The position numbers were made by a program, and so were the translations under genes. A stretch of DNA of 64,000 bases. Source: Hoeflea phototrophica DFL-43. GTDB taxonomy: Bacteria; Pseudomonadota; Alphaproteobacteria; Rhizobiales; Rhizobiaceae. Positions 8,727-17,818 of this stretch are shown in pieces. The number at the start of each line of letters is the position of its first letter. Positions within the stretch are counted from its first letter, which is position 1. The stretch lies in assembly GCF_000154705.2 (NCBI RefSeq), contig NZ_CM002917.1, positions 2,374,461 through 2,438,460 of the forward strand, read 5' to 3'. The notes under the pieces were generated by a model. It saw only the letters and a list, made by a program, of their open reading frames with translations, made no database searches and was not told the DNA's origin.

Positions 8727-9568
8727 CGCTGCCGAAACTTGCGCCGCGGCCGGTCGACCGACGGGGCCATGTCAAACACCGCCGCATAGAGCCGCGCAAG
8801 CAACTGCTTGCGGTCTTTGAGCATTGCAAGCTCGTCTGCCGGGAGCACATCACCCACCCGTGCAACAATTGCCGATCCTGACAGCCTGCGGAACTCGCGC
8901 ACCAGCAACGAGGTTCGCAAGGTCATCGAAACCCGGCTTGCCAGGTGGAACAACCGCCCGCATTGGCCACCAAAATAGATCGGGATCACCGATGCCCCGG
9001 CCGCCTGCACCAGACGGGCGGGAAACATCTTCCACGGCAAATCGATGGCCCGGCCGAAGCCCTTGGGCGCAGTCGCGACGCCGCCGGCAGGAAACACCAC
9101 AATGGTCACGCCCTGCTTGAGCAGCTTCACCGCCTCATGGCGGGTGCGCATGTTCATCTCGAGCGCTTCACGGGTTTCATCAAACGAGATCGGCAAGGCA
9201 AACGGAGCGATTTCCGGCACCTTCATCAAATCATTGTTGATCAGAACCCGGAACGGCCGGCCAAGCGCTTCGGCCATGGCGAGAACCGCAACTCCGTCGC
9301 CAATGCCGAAAGGATGGTTGGCGATGATCACCAATGGACCGTCCGGGACGTTGCGTGGAGGCCATTGCGAAAGGATGTCGAGGCGGATGTCGACAAGATC
9401 GAGCATCCTGGAGAACACCCGCTGCCCCTGCGGCACGACATCGGTGCGCCAGATCTCATAGAGCTTAAGATAGTCGTCGCGGCCGGACATGCTTTCAATC
9501 GAGCGAATCAGCCAGCGCTTGAAAGGCGGATGGTCCGGATTGGCGTAGCTGAGCTGTTCGAGGCGCAT
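8666..9568 (-). CDS. lysophospholipid acyltransferase family protein
   Basis: 300 residues from the ATG at 9568 (MRLEQLSYAN); 19 further codons upstream have no support. The PlsC-type catalytic motif is NHPFGIGD near residue 90 (His and Asp of HX4D with a longer spacing), followed by the substrate motif FPAGGVATAPKGFG near 160 and by VIPIYFGG. Such proteins acylate lysophosphatidate, or make ornithine lipids (OlsB/OlsA-like). The exact acceptor is unknown. It is a membrane-associated enzyme without clear transmembrane spans. The 3' end overlaps the preceding plus-strand gene by 61 bases. Confidence 0.8.
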   Translation of the reverse strand: MRLEQLSYANPDHPPFKRWLIRSIESMSGRDDYLKLYEIWRTDVVPQGQRVFSRMLDLVDIRLDILSQWPPRNVPDGPLVIIANHPFGIGDGVAVLAMAEALGRPFRVLINNDLMKVPEIAPFALPISFDETREALEMNMRTRHEAVKLLKQGVTIVVFPAGGVATAPKGFGRAIDLPWKMFPARLVQAAGASVIPIYFGGQCGRLFHLASRVSMTLRTSLLVREFRRLSGSAIVARVGDVLPADELAMLKDRKQLLARLYAAVFDMAPSVDRPRRKFRQRYFNRTSISELRPATTVNSR

Positions 9569-9673
9569 GTCGGTTTTCCTGCGGATGAAACAGGAAGCCG
9601 AATGACACACGGGTGCGACAGACATGTGACACCCGGCACGACAGCAAACGCCATCGCGCCGGGTTGCTGTTTG

Positions 9674-11680
9674 TCAGCCCGCCCGCGAAGCCTTCTCCGC
9701 GTTCTTGCGCAGAACGTCGGGAGGTGTTGCTTCCTCGGCCAGTTTCGCAATCGCATCAGCAAGCGACATCGACACCTGGTCGCGGCTGCCCAATCGGCGG
9801 ACATTGACAGTCTGCTCTTCGGCTTCGCGCATCCCGCAAACCAGAATCACCGGCACCTTGGCCACGGAGTGTTCACGGACCTTGTAGTTGATCTTCTCAT
9901 TACGGAAGTCGGTCTCCACCTGAAGCCCGGCGTCACGCAGCCTCTGAGCGACGGCCGCACCGTAATCATCGGCTTCAGACGTGATCGTCGCCACAACAAC
10001 CTGCAACGGCGCAAACCACAGCGGCATGTGACCGGCATGGCTTTCGATCAGGATTCCAAGGAACCGCTCGAGCGAACCGCAAATCGCCCGGTGCACCATC
10101 ACCGGCTGCTTCTTCTCCGAATCGGCCCCGATGTAGAAAGCGCCAAAACGCTCCGGCAGGTTGAAATCAACCTGGGTGGTGCCGCACTGCCAGTCGCGGC
10201 CAATGGCATCGCGCAAGGTGTATTCGAACTTGGGCCCGTAAAACGTCCCCTCGCCCTCATTGATACCGACCTTGATCCTACCGCCCGATTCGGCGGCCAT
10301 CTTGTCGAGCACCTTGCGCAAGATATCCTCGGCATGATCCCACATGGCATCGGTGCCGACGCGCTTCTCGGGCCGGGTGGCGAGCTTGACCACCACTTCC
10401 TCGAAGCCGAAATCGCTGTAGACCGACATCATAAGGTCGTTGATCTTCAGGCACTCCGCCTCGAGCTGCTCTTCGGTGCAGAACACATGCGCGTCATCCT
10501 GGGTGAAGGCGCGCACCCGCATCAACCCGTGCAATGCGCCCGATGGCTCGTAGCGGTGCACGTTGCCGAATTCCGCCAGCCGCACCGGCAGGTCGCGGTA
10601 GGATTTCAGACCGTGCTTGAAGATCTGCACATGGCCCGGGCAGTTCATCGGCTTGAGCGCGAAGATGCGGTTGTCGGCTTCCTCGTCGTCGGGATTGGTA
10701 AAGGCATGGGCGGATTTCACCGCGAACATGTTTTCCTGGTACCAGCCCCAGTGCCCCGAGGTCTCCCAGAGGCTCTTGTCGAGGATCTGCGGCGCATTGA
10801 CCTCTTCATAGTCGTTCTCGAGCCGTCGGCGCATATAGGCGAGCAGGTTCTGGAACATCTTCCAGCCCTTGGAATGCCAGAACACGACGCCCGGTCCCTC
10901 TTCCTGGAAGTGGAACAGGTCCATCTCCCGGCCAAGCCGGCGGTGGTCGCGCTTTTCGGCCTCTTCGAGCATGTGCAGATAGGCGTCGAGCTCGGCCTGA
11001 TCGGCCCAGGCGGTGCCGTAAATCCGGGTCAGCATGGTGTTGTTGGAATCGCCACGCCAATAGGCGCCGGCCACCTTCATCAGCTTGAAGGCGGTGCCGA
11101 TCTGTCCGGTCGACGCCATATGCGGACCGCGGCACATGTCGAACCAGTCGCCCTGGCGGTAGATTTTCAGATCCTCGTCCGAGTTGATCGATTCGATCAG
11201 CTCGACTTTGTAGGCCTCGCCCTTTTCCGCAAACACGCGCCGGGCCTCATCACGCGACCATACTTCCTTGGTGAAAGGCTTGTTGCGGGCGATGATCTCC
11301 TTCATCTTTTTCTCGATCACCGGCAGATCTTCCGGCGTGAACGGCTCGTTCTTGGCAAAGTCGTAATAGAAGCCGTTCTCGATCACCGGACCGATGGTCA
11401 CCTGGGTTCCGGGAAACAGTTCCTGCACCGCTTCCGCCATGACATGCGCGGCATCGTGCCGGATCAGTTCCAGCGCGCGCGGATCGGTGCGGGTGACGAT
11501 TTCCAGCGCGCCATCGCGGACCGGATCGCTCAGATCGGTGAGTTCACCATCGAGCGCGATCGCGACAGCCTTCTTGGCCAGCGACTTGGAAATCGATTCC
11601 GCGACCTCGCGGCCGGTCGTGCCGGCCGGGTATTCGCGCTTGGAGCCATCGGGAAATGTAAGGGAAATGGCGGACGCCAT
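9674..11680 (-). CDS. thrS: threonyl-tRNA synthetase
   Basis: 668 residues in the full four-domain order: TGS domain (about 1-62), the editing domain with the HDAAH zinc/editing motif near residue 75 and CRGPH near 183, the class II catalytic core (about 270-540, with the motif-1 to motif-3 regions and the zinc-binding MNCPGH near 340), and the anticodon-binding domain (from about 555, WFAPLQVVV onwards). It charges tRNA-Thr in the cytoplasm and hydrolyses Ser-tRNA-Thr. The length is normal for rhizobia. It is probably monocistronic. A 200-base upstream region separates it from the yidD gene, and no leader structure was recognised there. Confidence 0.97.
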   Translation of the reverse strand: MASAISLTFPDGSKREYPAGTTGREVAESISKSLAKKAVAIALDGELTDLSDPVRDGALEIVTRTDPRALELIRHDAAHVMAEAVQELFPGTQVTIGPVIENGFYYDFAKNEPFTPEDLPVIEKKMKEIIARNKPFTKEVWSRDEARRVFAEKGEAYKVELIESINSDEDLKIYRQGDWFDMCRGPHMASTGQIGTAFKLMKVAGAYWRGDSNNTMLTRIYGTAWADQAELDAYLHMLEEAEKRDHRRLGREMDLFHFQEEGPGVVFWHSKGWKMFQNLLAYMRRRLENDYEEVNAPQILDKSLWETSGHWGWYQENMFAVKSAHAFTNPDDEEADNRIFALKPMNCPGHVQIFKHGLKSYRDLPVRLAEFGNVHRYEPSGALHGLMRVRAFTQDDAHVFCTEEQLEAECLKINDLMMSVYSDFGFEEVVVKLATRPEKRVGTDAMWDHAEDILRKVLDKMAAESGGRIKVGINEGEGTFYGPKFEYTLRDAIGRDWQCGTTQVDFNLPERFGAFYIGADSEKKQPVMVHRAICGSLERFLGILIESHAGHMPLWFAPLQVVVATITSEADDYGAAVAQRLRDAGLQVETDFRNEKINYKVREHSVAKVPVILVCGMREAEEQTVNVRRLGSRDQVSMSLADAIAKLAEEATPPDVLRKNAEKASRAG

Positions 11681-11882
11681 GGCAGTCTCTCCTTGGTCCA
11701 GTCCCGCCTACGAACGCGGGTGGTTGAGTTTGTTTGTGTGCGCGGACGCGTTTACGCGCTTTGGGCAAGACGGGCAAGTGTTTGCCCGCAATTCCGGCGA
11801 CCCTCGGTGTCAGGCCGGTTGATTGTCACGGGACGCCGTGTGATGCCACCTATGAACCGGATACACGCCCGCGGGATTCTGA

Positions 11883-12221
11883 TTACCCGTTCCCGGCATT
11901 GGTGGCCTGGACAAACCGCCACGGCGCCCACCAGACCAGCCGTGCATCGAGCGCTTCAGGTACATTGTCGATTCCGTGGGTTCCACCGGGTCCGCAGCGG
12001 CCAACGCGGAAGAAAGCCAGCCAGCCGCCCTTCCAGAGCCCATGCCGGGCGATCGCCTCATAGGCATATTCGGAACAAGTCGGCAGGTGGCGGCAGGAAT
12101 TGCCGATGAAACCGGACAGGGTGAGCTGGTAGAGCCGCACGAGACCGGTTCCCAGCAAGCGCCCCGGGGTCTTGCGCCAGGGCCCTCGCCAGTTGCGGCC
12201 CTTTGCCGTCGCTGCCCTCAA
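11883..12221 (-). CDS. yidD: membrane protein insertion efficiency factor YidD
   Basis: 112 residues with the family core: LYQLTLSGFIGNSCRHLPTCSEYAYEAI, then GLWKGGWLAFFRVGRCGPGGTHG. The paired Cys in CRHLPTCSEY are diagnostic. YidD is a small amphipathic protein at the inner face of the plasma membrane that helps YidC insert proteins. Unlike the usual rpmH-rnpA-yidD-yidC order, it here overlaps by four bases the end of an IscU/NifU-type scaffold gene, an arrangement common in rhizobia. The C-terminal tail is longer than in E. coli. Confidence 0.93.
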   Translation of the reverse strand: MRAATAKGRNWRGPWRKTPGRLLGTGLVRLYQLTLSGFIGNSCRHLPTCSEYAYEAIARHGLWKGGWLAFFRVGRCGPGGTHGIDNVPEALDARLVWWAPWRFVQATNAGNG

Positions 12222-12667
12222 GCGGCGTCTTCCGCGGCGCGCCGGGCTTCGATCTGGTCAAGACAGCTGATCACCGCATCAAAGGTCAGGAGCGTCGAGG
12301 CATGACGGGCCTTGTAATCACGCACCGGCTCGAGAAATTTCATGTCCGCAAAGCGGCCCTCGGGCGCAGGACCGTTTTCCTTGAGCATCTTGCGCATGGC
12401 TTCGCTTGCCGCACGCAATTCTGCGGCACTGGCGCCAATGATGTTGCGCGCCATGATCGAGGAGGACGCCTGCCCGAGAGCGCAGGCTTTCACATCATGG
12501 GCGAAAGCCGAGACCACATCTCCATCCATGCTGAGCCAGACCTTGACCTTGGAGCCGCACAATTTCGAGTGCGCGGACGCTTCCGCGTCGGCATTTTCCA
12601 ACTCGCCCGTCAGCGGAATATTCCCGGCAAAATCCAGAATCCGGGCATTGTAAACATCATCGATCAT
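12218..12667 (-). CDS. iron-sulfur cluster scaffold protein (IscU/NifU N-terminal type)
   Basis: 149 residues with the U-type scaffold fold. The three Cys positions expected for cluster binding are seen in KLCGSKV (near 37), VKACALGQASSS (near 61) and SCLDQIE (near 136). Members accept sulfur and iron and pass the cluster to apo-proteins, or serve as SufU-like proteins. It is the first gene of a two-gene operon with yidD (ATGA-type overlap) and is divergent from folE. The sequence is distant from classic IscU, so its exact role in the Suf system is inference. Confidence 0.85.
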   Translation of the reverse strand: MIDDVYNARILDFAGNIPLTGELENADAEASAHSKLCGSKVKVWLSMDGDVVSAFAHDVKACALGQASSSIMARNIIGASAAELRAASEAMRKMLKENGPAPEGRFADMKFLEPVRDYKARHASTLLTFDAVISCLDQIEARRAAEDAA

Positions 12668-12720
12668 CGGTTCCGGCCTCTGCTCTTGTCAGGCTGCGAC
12701 ACATCTGGGCGACACACCAC

Positions 12721-12749
12721 CTCGACGTTGGCGGTTTGAACATTATATA
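12721..12749 (+). promoter_or_regulatory. promoter of folE
   Basis: CTCGAC (12721-12726) and TATATA (12744-12749) are 17 bases apart, close to the rhizobial sigma-70 consensus CTTGAC-N17-CTATAT. It would give folE a leader of about 185 bases. Confidence 0.5.
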
Positions 12750-12784
12750 GTGAGCATCACGTGTTCGGCAAAACCTGATTGCCT

Positions 12785-12942
12785 TGCACGATGGGAAACC
12801 GTGCCGGAGGGTGAACAAGCCCGAAAGCCCCGGAGCCCGCCAGAAGCGATTATGCGGAAACAACCGCGAAACCGTCTGTGCGCGTGGTCCGATAGAATGC
12901 GAGCAACGTAGAGGGATGAAAATCCTGACGGAGACCAAAAGC
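12785..12942 (+). promoter_or_regulatory. structured leader of folE, possible THF-II (folE-motif) riboswitch
   Basis: The long untranslated leader has several potential hairpins. The closest to the gene is AGGGAT-GAAA-ATCCT at about 12912-12927, flanked by CGT/ACG, directly before the GGAG site (12930-12933) that serves the ATG at 12943. Alphaproteobacterial folE genes are known to carry the THF-II riboswitch next to the ribosome-binding site. Position and gene fit, but the consensus was not checked here. Confidence 0.35.
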
Positions 12943-13557
12943 ATGGATGCGATTGTCAAAACTTTTCCTGGCAAGGACGGTGAAGCCCGTCCAACCCAAG
13001 CCGAAGCCGAAGAAGCCGTTCGCACATTGTTGCGTTGGGCTGGCGATGATGTGACCAGGGAAGGCCTGATCGACACGCCCAAGCGCGTGGCCAAGGCCTA
13101 CAAAGAGCTCTTTGCGGGCTATGAACAGGACGCGGAAGAGGAACTCGGCCGCACCTTCGAGGAAGTTGCGGGCTATGACGACATCGTGCTCGTCAAGGAT
13201 ATTCCCTTCTTTTCGCACTGCGAACACCACATGGTGCCGATTATCGGCAAGGCCCATGTTGCCTATCTGCCTGACGGCAAGGTTCTTGGCCTTTCCAAGA
13301 TTGCCCGCGTCGTCGAGATTTTCGGCCGCCGGCTTCAGACCCAGGAAACCATGACGGCACAGGTGGCGCATTCCATCGACGACACGCTGCATCCGCGTGG
13401 CGTTGCCGTGATGATCGAAGCCGAGCACATGTGCATGGCGATGCGCGGCATCAAGAAGCAGGGCTCGACCACGATCACCACCACATTCACCGGCGCCTTC
13501 AAGACCGAGCCGCATGAACAGGTCCGCTTCATGACCCTGGTCCGCGGCCGGGACTGA
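12943..13557 (+). CDS. folE: GTP cyclohydrolase I
   Basis: 204 residues from the ATG at 12943 ([10 protein letters not shown]). This start has a GGAG site nine bases upstream and matches rhizobial FolE; an ATG at 12916 in the same frame lies directly against its purine run. The enzyme turns GTP into dihydroneopterin triphosphate, the first step of folate synthesis. Zinc ligands are visible in [12 protein letters not shown] (Cys and His) and in [17 protein letters not shown]. It works as a cytoplasmic decamer. It is followed by hisI in the same direction with a hairpin in the gap, and preceded by a long structured leader. Confidence 0.96.
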   Translation: MDAIVKTFPGKDGEARPTQAEAEEAVRTLLRWAGDDVTREGLIDTPKRVAKAYKELFAGYEQDAEEELGRTFEEVAGYDDIVLVKDIPFFSHCEHHMVPIIGKAHVAYLPDGKVLGLSKIARVVEIFGRRLQTQETMTAQVAHSIDDTLHPRGVAVMIEAEHMCMAMRGIKKQGSTTITTTFTGAFKTEPHEQVRFMTLVRGRD

Positions 13558-13632
13558 CCGGGCGGAAGCCGGCTTGGCTTCGGCATTGAACCGCCCTTGC
13601 CTACTGTCTGTTTCCTGAAACTGGTGCTAAAG

Positions 13633-13666
13633 CCTGTCTTGCCGTCGCTTTTGACGGAAGGACAGG
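13633..13666 (+). promoter_or_regulatory. stem-loop before the hisI ribosome-binding site
   Basis: CCTGTCTT-G-CCGTC, loop GCTTTT, GACGG-A-AGGACAGG: 13 pairs with one mismatch and one wobble. It ends five bases before the AGAGG site of hisI. There is no T tract, so it is not a typical terminator. It could set the level of hisI translation or protect the mRNA end. Confidence 0.45.
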
Positions 13667-13681
13667 TTGCCAGAGGTTGAA

Positions 13682-14131
13682 ATGACGACGTTTTTTGAAG
13701 CTCCATCCTCCGACAAGGCCGTGCTCGAAGAGGGCACGGTGCTCTCGCCGCGTTTCGACAGCGCCGGCCTGGTCACGGCCGTGGTGGCAGATGCGACCGA
13801 CAACGAGATCCTGATGCTCGCCTATATGAATGCACAGGCGCTGCAGCTGACGATCGAAACCGGCATTGCCCACTATTGGAGCCGCTCGCGCAACAGCCTC
13901 TGGAAAAAGGGCGAGACCTCGGGCAACCTGCAAATGGTCGAGGACATTCGCGTCGACTGCGACCAGGATGCCGTCCTGCTCAAGGTCCGCGTCGCAGGCA
14001 AAGACGCCACCTGCCACACCGGCCGGCGTTCGTGTTTTTACCGGAAAGTGGATCTGCAAAACGGCAAACCCGGCCTGCTCACCATGGCCGAGCCGCTGTT
14101 TGACCCGGGCACGGTCTACGGAAAAAAGTGA
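13682..14131 (+). CDS. hisI: phosphoribosyl-AMP cyclohydrolase
   Basis: 149 residues from the ATG at 13682; an in-frame TTG at 13667 lies upstream of the AGAGG site and is rejected. HisI opens the adenine ring of PR-AMP in histidine synthesis. The family core is clear: [30 protein letters not shown], the metal-binding DCDQDAVLL, and the zinc Cys in [10 protein letters not shown]. It is a separate HisI protein, not fused to HisE. The order folE-hisI-patatin is typical of rhizobia. Confidence 0.95.
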   Translation: MTTFFEAPSSDKAVLEEGTVLSPRFDSAGLVTAVVADATDNEILMLAYMNAQALQLTIETGIAHYWSRSRNSLWKKGETSGNLQMVEDIRVDCDQDAVLLKVRVAGKDATCHTGRRSCFYRKVDLQNGKPGLLTMAEPLFDPGTVYGKK

Positions 14132-14242
14132 CAATTCTGTTCCGTTTTGGGTCAATTTCCCGCGCCTTCACCAAATTGAAACCGATTGATGGTGTGATTG
14201 ATCACGCTCTTTGGGGGAGTGTTCAGCGGGGAAGGACTTCGC

Positions 14243-15220
14243 ATGCTGAACTGGAATTCGAACCATACAGGTGAGCCGCAGGTGGCACACCAGGCCAAGA
14301 CGACCGGTACGCCCGCACCGCCAGTGAGACCCATGCATCACGACGTTCCACAAAAACCTCGCATAGCCCTGGCGCTCGGCGGCGGAGCTGCGCGCGGCTG
14401 GGCCCATATCGGCGTGTTGCGTGCGCTGGACGAGGCTGGTGTCGAAGTCTCGATGATTGCAGGCACCTCCATCGGCGCGCTTGTCGGGGGCTGTTATCTC
14501 GCCGGCCGGCTTGACGAACTCGAAGCTTTCGCCCGCAGCCTGACCATGCGCCGCATTGCCGGTCTTCTGGATTTTGCCATTGGCGGCGGCGGCCTGTTTG
14601 GCGGCATGCGCCTCAACAACCGGATGCAGGAGCATCTCGTTGGCGTCAACATTGAGGATCTCGAGCGCCCCTTCGTCGCCGTCGCGGCCGAACTCAACAC
14701 TGGTCATGAGGTCTGGATCAGCTCCGGTTCGCTGATCACCGGCATTCGCGCGTCTTATGCGTTGCCGGGAATTTTCGAACCTGTCCAATGCGGCAACCGC
14801 TTGCTGCTTGATGGAGCGCTGGTCAATCCTGTGCCGGTATCGGTCTGCCGTGCCCATGAGCAGCCGCTCGTTGTGGCGGTCAATCTGCACTATGATCTGT
14901 ATGGCCGTTCCGCCGTGATCAAGCACACCGCCAGCGAACCCGTCCCGGAACAGCAAGGTGAAGCCATGCGCAAACCGGCTCGCCGGGACCGCATTGGCAT
15001 GACCTCGGTGATGGTGCAGGCCTTCAACATCATTCAGGACCGCATTTCCCGTGCCCGGCTCGCCGGTGACCCGCCGGACATGTCGCTGCACCCCAAGCTG
15101 TCAGACATCGGTCTATCGGAGTTTCACCGCGCAAGTGAAGCCATTGACCGCGGCTATCAGGAAGCCTCGGCCAAACTCGGTGAAATCACCCGGATGCAGG
15201 CTGCACTGAGGATGGCCTGA
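14243..15220 (+). CDS. patatin-like phospholipase (RssA/NTE type)
   Basis: 325 residues from the ATG at 14243, which has a GAAGGA site; a TTG 15 codons earlier is less likely. The patatin signature is complete: the oxyanion loop ALGGGAARGWAHIGVL near 55, the nucleophile GTSIGA near 88 and the catalytic Asp in DGALVNPVP near 208. These Ser-Asp dyad lipid hydrolases free fatty acids from phospholipids. No signal peptide is seen, so it is cytoplasmic or peripheral on the inner membrane. The place after folE-hisI is conserved in rhizobia, but no metabolic link is known. Confidence 0.9.
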   Translation: MLNWNSNHTGEPQVAHQAKTTGTPAPPVRPMHHDVPQKPRIALALGGGAARGWAHIGVLRALDEAGVEVSMIAGTSIGALVGGCYLAGRLDELEAFARSLTMRRIAGLLDFAIGGGGLFGGMRLNNRMQEHLVGVNIEDLERPFVAVAAELNTGHEVWISSGSLITGIRASYALPGIFEPVQCGNRLLLDGALVNPVPVSVCRAHEQPLVVAVNLHYDLYGRSAVIKHTASEPVPEQQGEAMRKPARRDRIGMTSVMVQAFNIIQDRISRARLAGDPPDMSLHPKLSDIGLSEFHRASEAIDRGYQEASAKLGEITRMQAALRMA

Positions 15221-15345
15221 ACACACCGGCAAACAAGCGGCACGGTTGTCCAACATACCAATCAGGCAGGCTGCTTTGAGAGCGGTGCAACATTCCGCTT
15301 GAGGTCCGGAGGCCCTGTGTGCACTGCTTCAATCGGGCTGATTGC

Positions 15346-15774
15346 TCAACTCGCGATATAAGCTTTGATTTCCTCGGCCTCGCGCTCGACATCCTCGATC
15401 CTGCGCCGGACGACATCGCCAATCGAAATGATGCCGATCAACTTTCCGTCTGCCTCGACCGGCAGATGCCGAAAGCGGCCTTTGGTCATCAGCTCCATGA
15501 CCTGGTTGACCGTGTGGCTTTCCCCGCAAGTGGTCACCTTAGACGTCATGATGTCATAGATCGGGGCGGACAGCGCATCCGCGCCCCGGGAGGCGATCGC
15601 GCGCACGATGTCACGTTCGGACAGGATTCCGGCAATCTTGCCGCCCGCCCCGGTTACAACCACCGCGCCAATCTTATTGTCTGCGAGAAAACGCACGGCA
15701 TCAGCGGTTCCCATCGACGGGCTGACCGTCACCACCTCACGCCCCTTCTCATCCAGAATATGCTTTACAGTCAT
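15346..15774 (-). CDS. CBS-pair domain protein
   Basis: 142 residues from the ATG at 15774, set by a perfect AAGGAGG site six bases upstream; longer in-frame starts lack one. It consists of two CBS motifs only (about 8-60 and 73-130; note LSERDIVRAI closing the first and ISIGDVV in the second). Stand-alone CBS pairs bind adenosine nucleotides and often regulate a partner by energy state. No partner lies beside it: the neighbours are the convergent patatin and the rhomboid gene. Confidence 0.9.
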   Translation of the reverse strand: MTVKHILDEKGREVVTVSPSMGTADAVRFLADNKIGAVVVTGAGGKIAGILSERDIVRAIASRGADALSAPIYDIMTSKVTTCGESHTVNQVMELMTKGRFRHLPVEADGKLIGIISIGDVVRRRIEDVEREAEEIKAYIAS

Positions 15775-15978
15775 GCAGTCCTCCTTCCGCAAGATCGCAC
15801 GCTCCTCAACGCGCGATACCGTAGCACTGCTCATATGGTGCGCTTGAAGCCCTCGGTTTGCAACCCTGTGCGCAATTGCCCACAACAGGTTGCCACGGTG
15901 GACCGGCTTGAGACACCGCGCGCGGGCAAGACGGCAGACTTACGGGCCTTTGACCTCAACTGAAGCCGTCTTGCGCAA

Positions 15979-16674
15979 TCACCGTGGATTGAGCGGATCA
16001 AACAGCGCGAACATGAAGAAGCCGAACAGAAAACCGCCAACATGGGCTTCCCAGGCAATCGCCGATTCCCCTGCATCGAACGAAAAGCCGAATGCGGCAA
16101 GCATGTTGATGCCGAACCAGACCGCCAGGAACACGACAACAGTCCGGTTCGACAGCGATTGGGCGATGCTCATGCGCGGGTTGAGATGGGCATATTCGCG
16201 TTGAAAACCACCGCTGGAGAAGGCAAAGCGTGAAGCCGCGCCCATCAGCGCTGAAACGACGCCCGATGCGCCGACCATCACGCTCCGGTCACCCCAGTGA
16301 AACGCCAGAAACAATGCCGCAGCTGCGATTGAGGACAAGATCCAGAACGCGACAAAGCGGACCCAGCCGATCCGCCGGGCAACAACGGTGCCGAAGGCTG
16401 CGAGCCAGAACCCGTTGAGCGCCAGATGCGCATATCCTCCGTGCAGAAGCGAATAGGTGATCGGCGACCAGTAATAGGCGCCGCCCTGCCCGGCTGCGTC
16501 AAAGGCATAGCGCTGCGGAATGAACGCAGTCTCGATGAACAATGCATTGACGGTATCCGGCGGCAATGCGGCATCCAGCGTCACCTGAATTGCAACCATG
16601 ATCAACAGCATCGCCAGAACGACGTTGGGGATATTGAAAATCGGCGGGTTTCGCGGTGGCGATTGTTCTTGCAT
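15979..16674 (-). CDS. rhomboid family intramembrane serine protease
   Basis: 231 residues with about six hydrophobic segments. Catalytic Ser is in GASGVVSAL near residue 137 and catalytic His in AHVGGFLFG near 211; HGGYAHLALNGFWL near 83 is the conserved L1/TM2 His-Asn region. It cleaves membrane substrates inside the plasma membrane. The substrate is not known. The N terminus is short and cytoplasmic. It is a single gene with the CBS protein downstream on the same strand. Confidence 0.92.
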   Translation of the reverse strand: MQEQSPPRNPPIFNIPNVVLAMLLIMVAIQVTLDAALPPDTVNALFIETAFIPQRYAFDAAGQGGAYYWSPITYSLLHGGYAHLALNGFWLAAFGTVVARRIGWVRFVAFWILSSIAAAALFLAFHWGDRSVMVGASGVVSALMGAASRFAFSSGGFQREYAHLNPRMSIAQSLSNRTVVVFLAVWFGINMLAAFGFSFDAGESAIAWEAHVGGFLFGFFMFALFDPLNPR

Positions 16675-16820
16675 GGTGGTCTCAAAAACCCCGGCTGTTA
16701 CCTTGTGGTGCCTGATGTGCGTTTGGCAATCTCATTGGTCCCGACATCCAACTGGCGCAATGCAAAGGGCCAGTGTGATGAATAGGCCGCGCATCCGACC
16801 CAGGCAACCGTCGAACGGAC

Positions 16821-16851
16821 AAAAAAAAGCCGTCCGCAATGTGCGAACGGC
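16821..16851 (-). terminator. orphan factor-independent terminator on the minus strand
   Basis: Stem of 10 pairs (16829-16838 with 16842-16851, one G-U) with a three-base loop, followed on the minus strand by eight T residues (16828-16821). No coding gene on that strand lies upstream of it before 17098, so it points to a short non-coding transcript. Confidence 0.8.
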
Positions 16852-16930
16852 CGGTCGAGTCCCCTCGTCCAAAGATGTGCTGAAGGACGTTCCCTTCGTG
16901 AAGTTATGAAACGGTTTTGCCACGGCCCAC
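16821..16930 (-). ncRNA. candidate small RNA
   Basis: The 423 bases between the rhomboid and PAS genes (16675-17097) hold no convincing gene. On the minus strand a strong terminator closes a region of about 100 bases with no credible start codon and codon pattern; the 67-residue open frame there runs through the terminator stem. A second hairpin, with arms GAACGTCC and GGACG, may form at about 16865-16895. The promoter was not recognised. It may belong to one of the rhizobial alpha-r small RNA families, but this cannot be assigned by eye. Confidence 0.35.
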
Positions 16931-17097
16931 CGCACTGCTGCAATCGAAACACCTTGTTAACCTTAACGGGGCGGCGGTGGCATGGTTTTCGCAAGGTAAA
17001 CAGCAATGGTCATTTGTGGCTTCCAACCGTGCCAAAACGGCACATATGGCGAGCCTGAGCGATTTGAATCCGTGGCAAACCCCAAGGCGGAAACAGG

Positions 17098-17727
17098 ATG
17101 AGACACAAACACAGCCTCGAACTTTATCAATACTGGACATCAAAATGTGCTGGTCGCCCGGCCCCGAGCCGCTCCGACATCGAGCCCGGTGACATTCGCA
17201 CGCTGCTTCCAAGTGTTTTCATCTGCGAGTTGAGCGACACGAACCAACTGAGCTTCCGCCTCGCCGGAACCGGACTGTGCAATTTGTATGGCCGTGAACT
17301 CAAAGGCTGTCAATTTGGCGAATTATGGCTCGACAGCGGAATCCGCAATGCCAACCGCACCGGGACCGCGGTTGCATCCGGCGCAACGCCCGCTGTTCTG
17401 TCACTGGACGCTTTGAGCCAGAGCGGCCGTGTGCTCCATGCAGAAATGCTCATGCTGCCGGTTTTCGGCCCAACCGGCGAACATGACCGGTTGATTGGCC
17501 TTATTTCGGTGTTCGACCCGCCATACTGGATCGGTCATGATCCGATTGCCGGGCTCTCGACAACAGGCATACGCTTCCTCGACCAATCGCGCGAACCGGT
17601 GTTTCTTGGCAATCGGCCTGAGATCGACCTTTCCCGCAAGAGTCGCGACTTCCCGCACACTCCAGTCACCGGGACAACGAGGAAGATTGGCCATCTCACC
17701 GTTCTCGACGGCGGCCGTCTGGACTAA
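17098..17727 (+). CDS. PAS-domain protein (PAS_5 type)
   Basis: 209 residues, starting MRHKHSLELYQYW. The region about 20-140 fits the alphaproteobacterial PAS_5 family: DIRTLLPSVFICEL, FRLAGTGLCNLYGREL, then LPVFGPTGEHDRLIGLIS. No kinase, cyclase or DNA-binding domain follows. Members are thought to be small sensor or adaptor proteins. It stands upstream of a tandem PilZ gene in the same direction (gap about 90 bases), which suggests, without proof, a link to second-messenger signalling. Confidence 0.75.
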   Translation: MRHKHSLELYQYWTSKCAGRPAPSRSDIEPGDIRTLLPSVFICELSDTNQLSFRLAGTGLCNLYGRELKGCQFGELWLDSGIRNANRTGTAVASGATPAVLSLDALSQSGRVLHAEMLMLPVFGPTGEHDRLIGLISVFDPPYWIGHDPIAGLSTTGIRFLDQSREPVFLGNRPEIDLSRKSRDFPHTPVTGTTRKIGHLTVLDGGRLD

Positions 17728-17818
17728 GTCCAATTCGAATAGAAATGATTACGCTATGTTAACAATGGGCGAGGTAACATCAGGGCAATTGTGAATATCG
17801 AATCGACAGGGCCCCACG

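Noticed and set aside
8945..12109. Open frame of 1054 codons on the plus strand
   Set aside because: It lies antisense over the acyltransferase, thrS and yidD genes, has no domain-like sequence, and is explained by the codon bias of a high-GC thrS.
12785..12900. Cobalamin riboswitch in the folE leader (GATGGGAA and GCCCGC look familiar)
   Set aside because: The B12 box (GCCACTG) and the proper spacing are missing, and folE is not a cobalamin-controlled gene.
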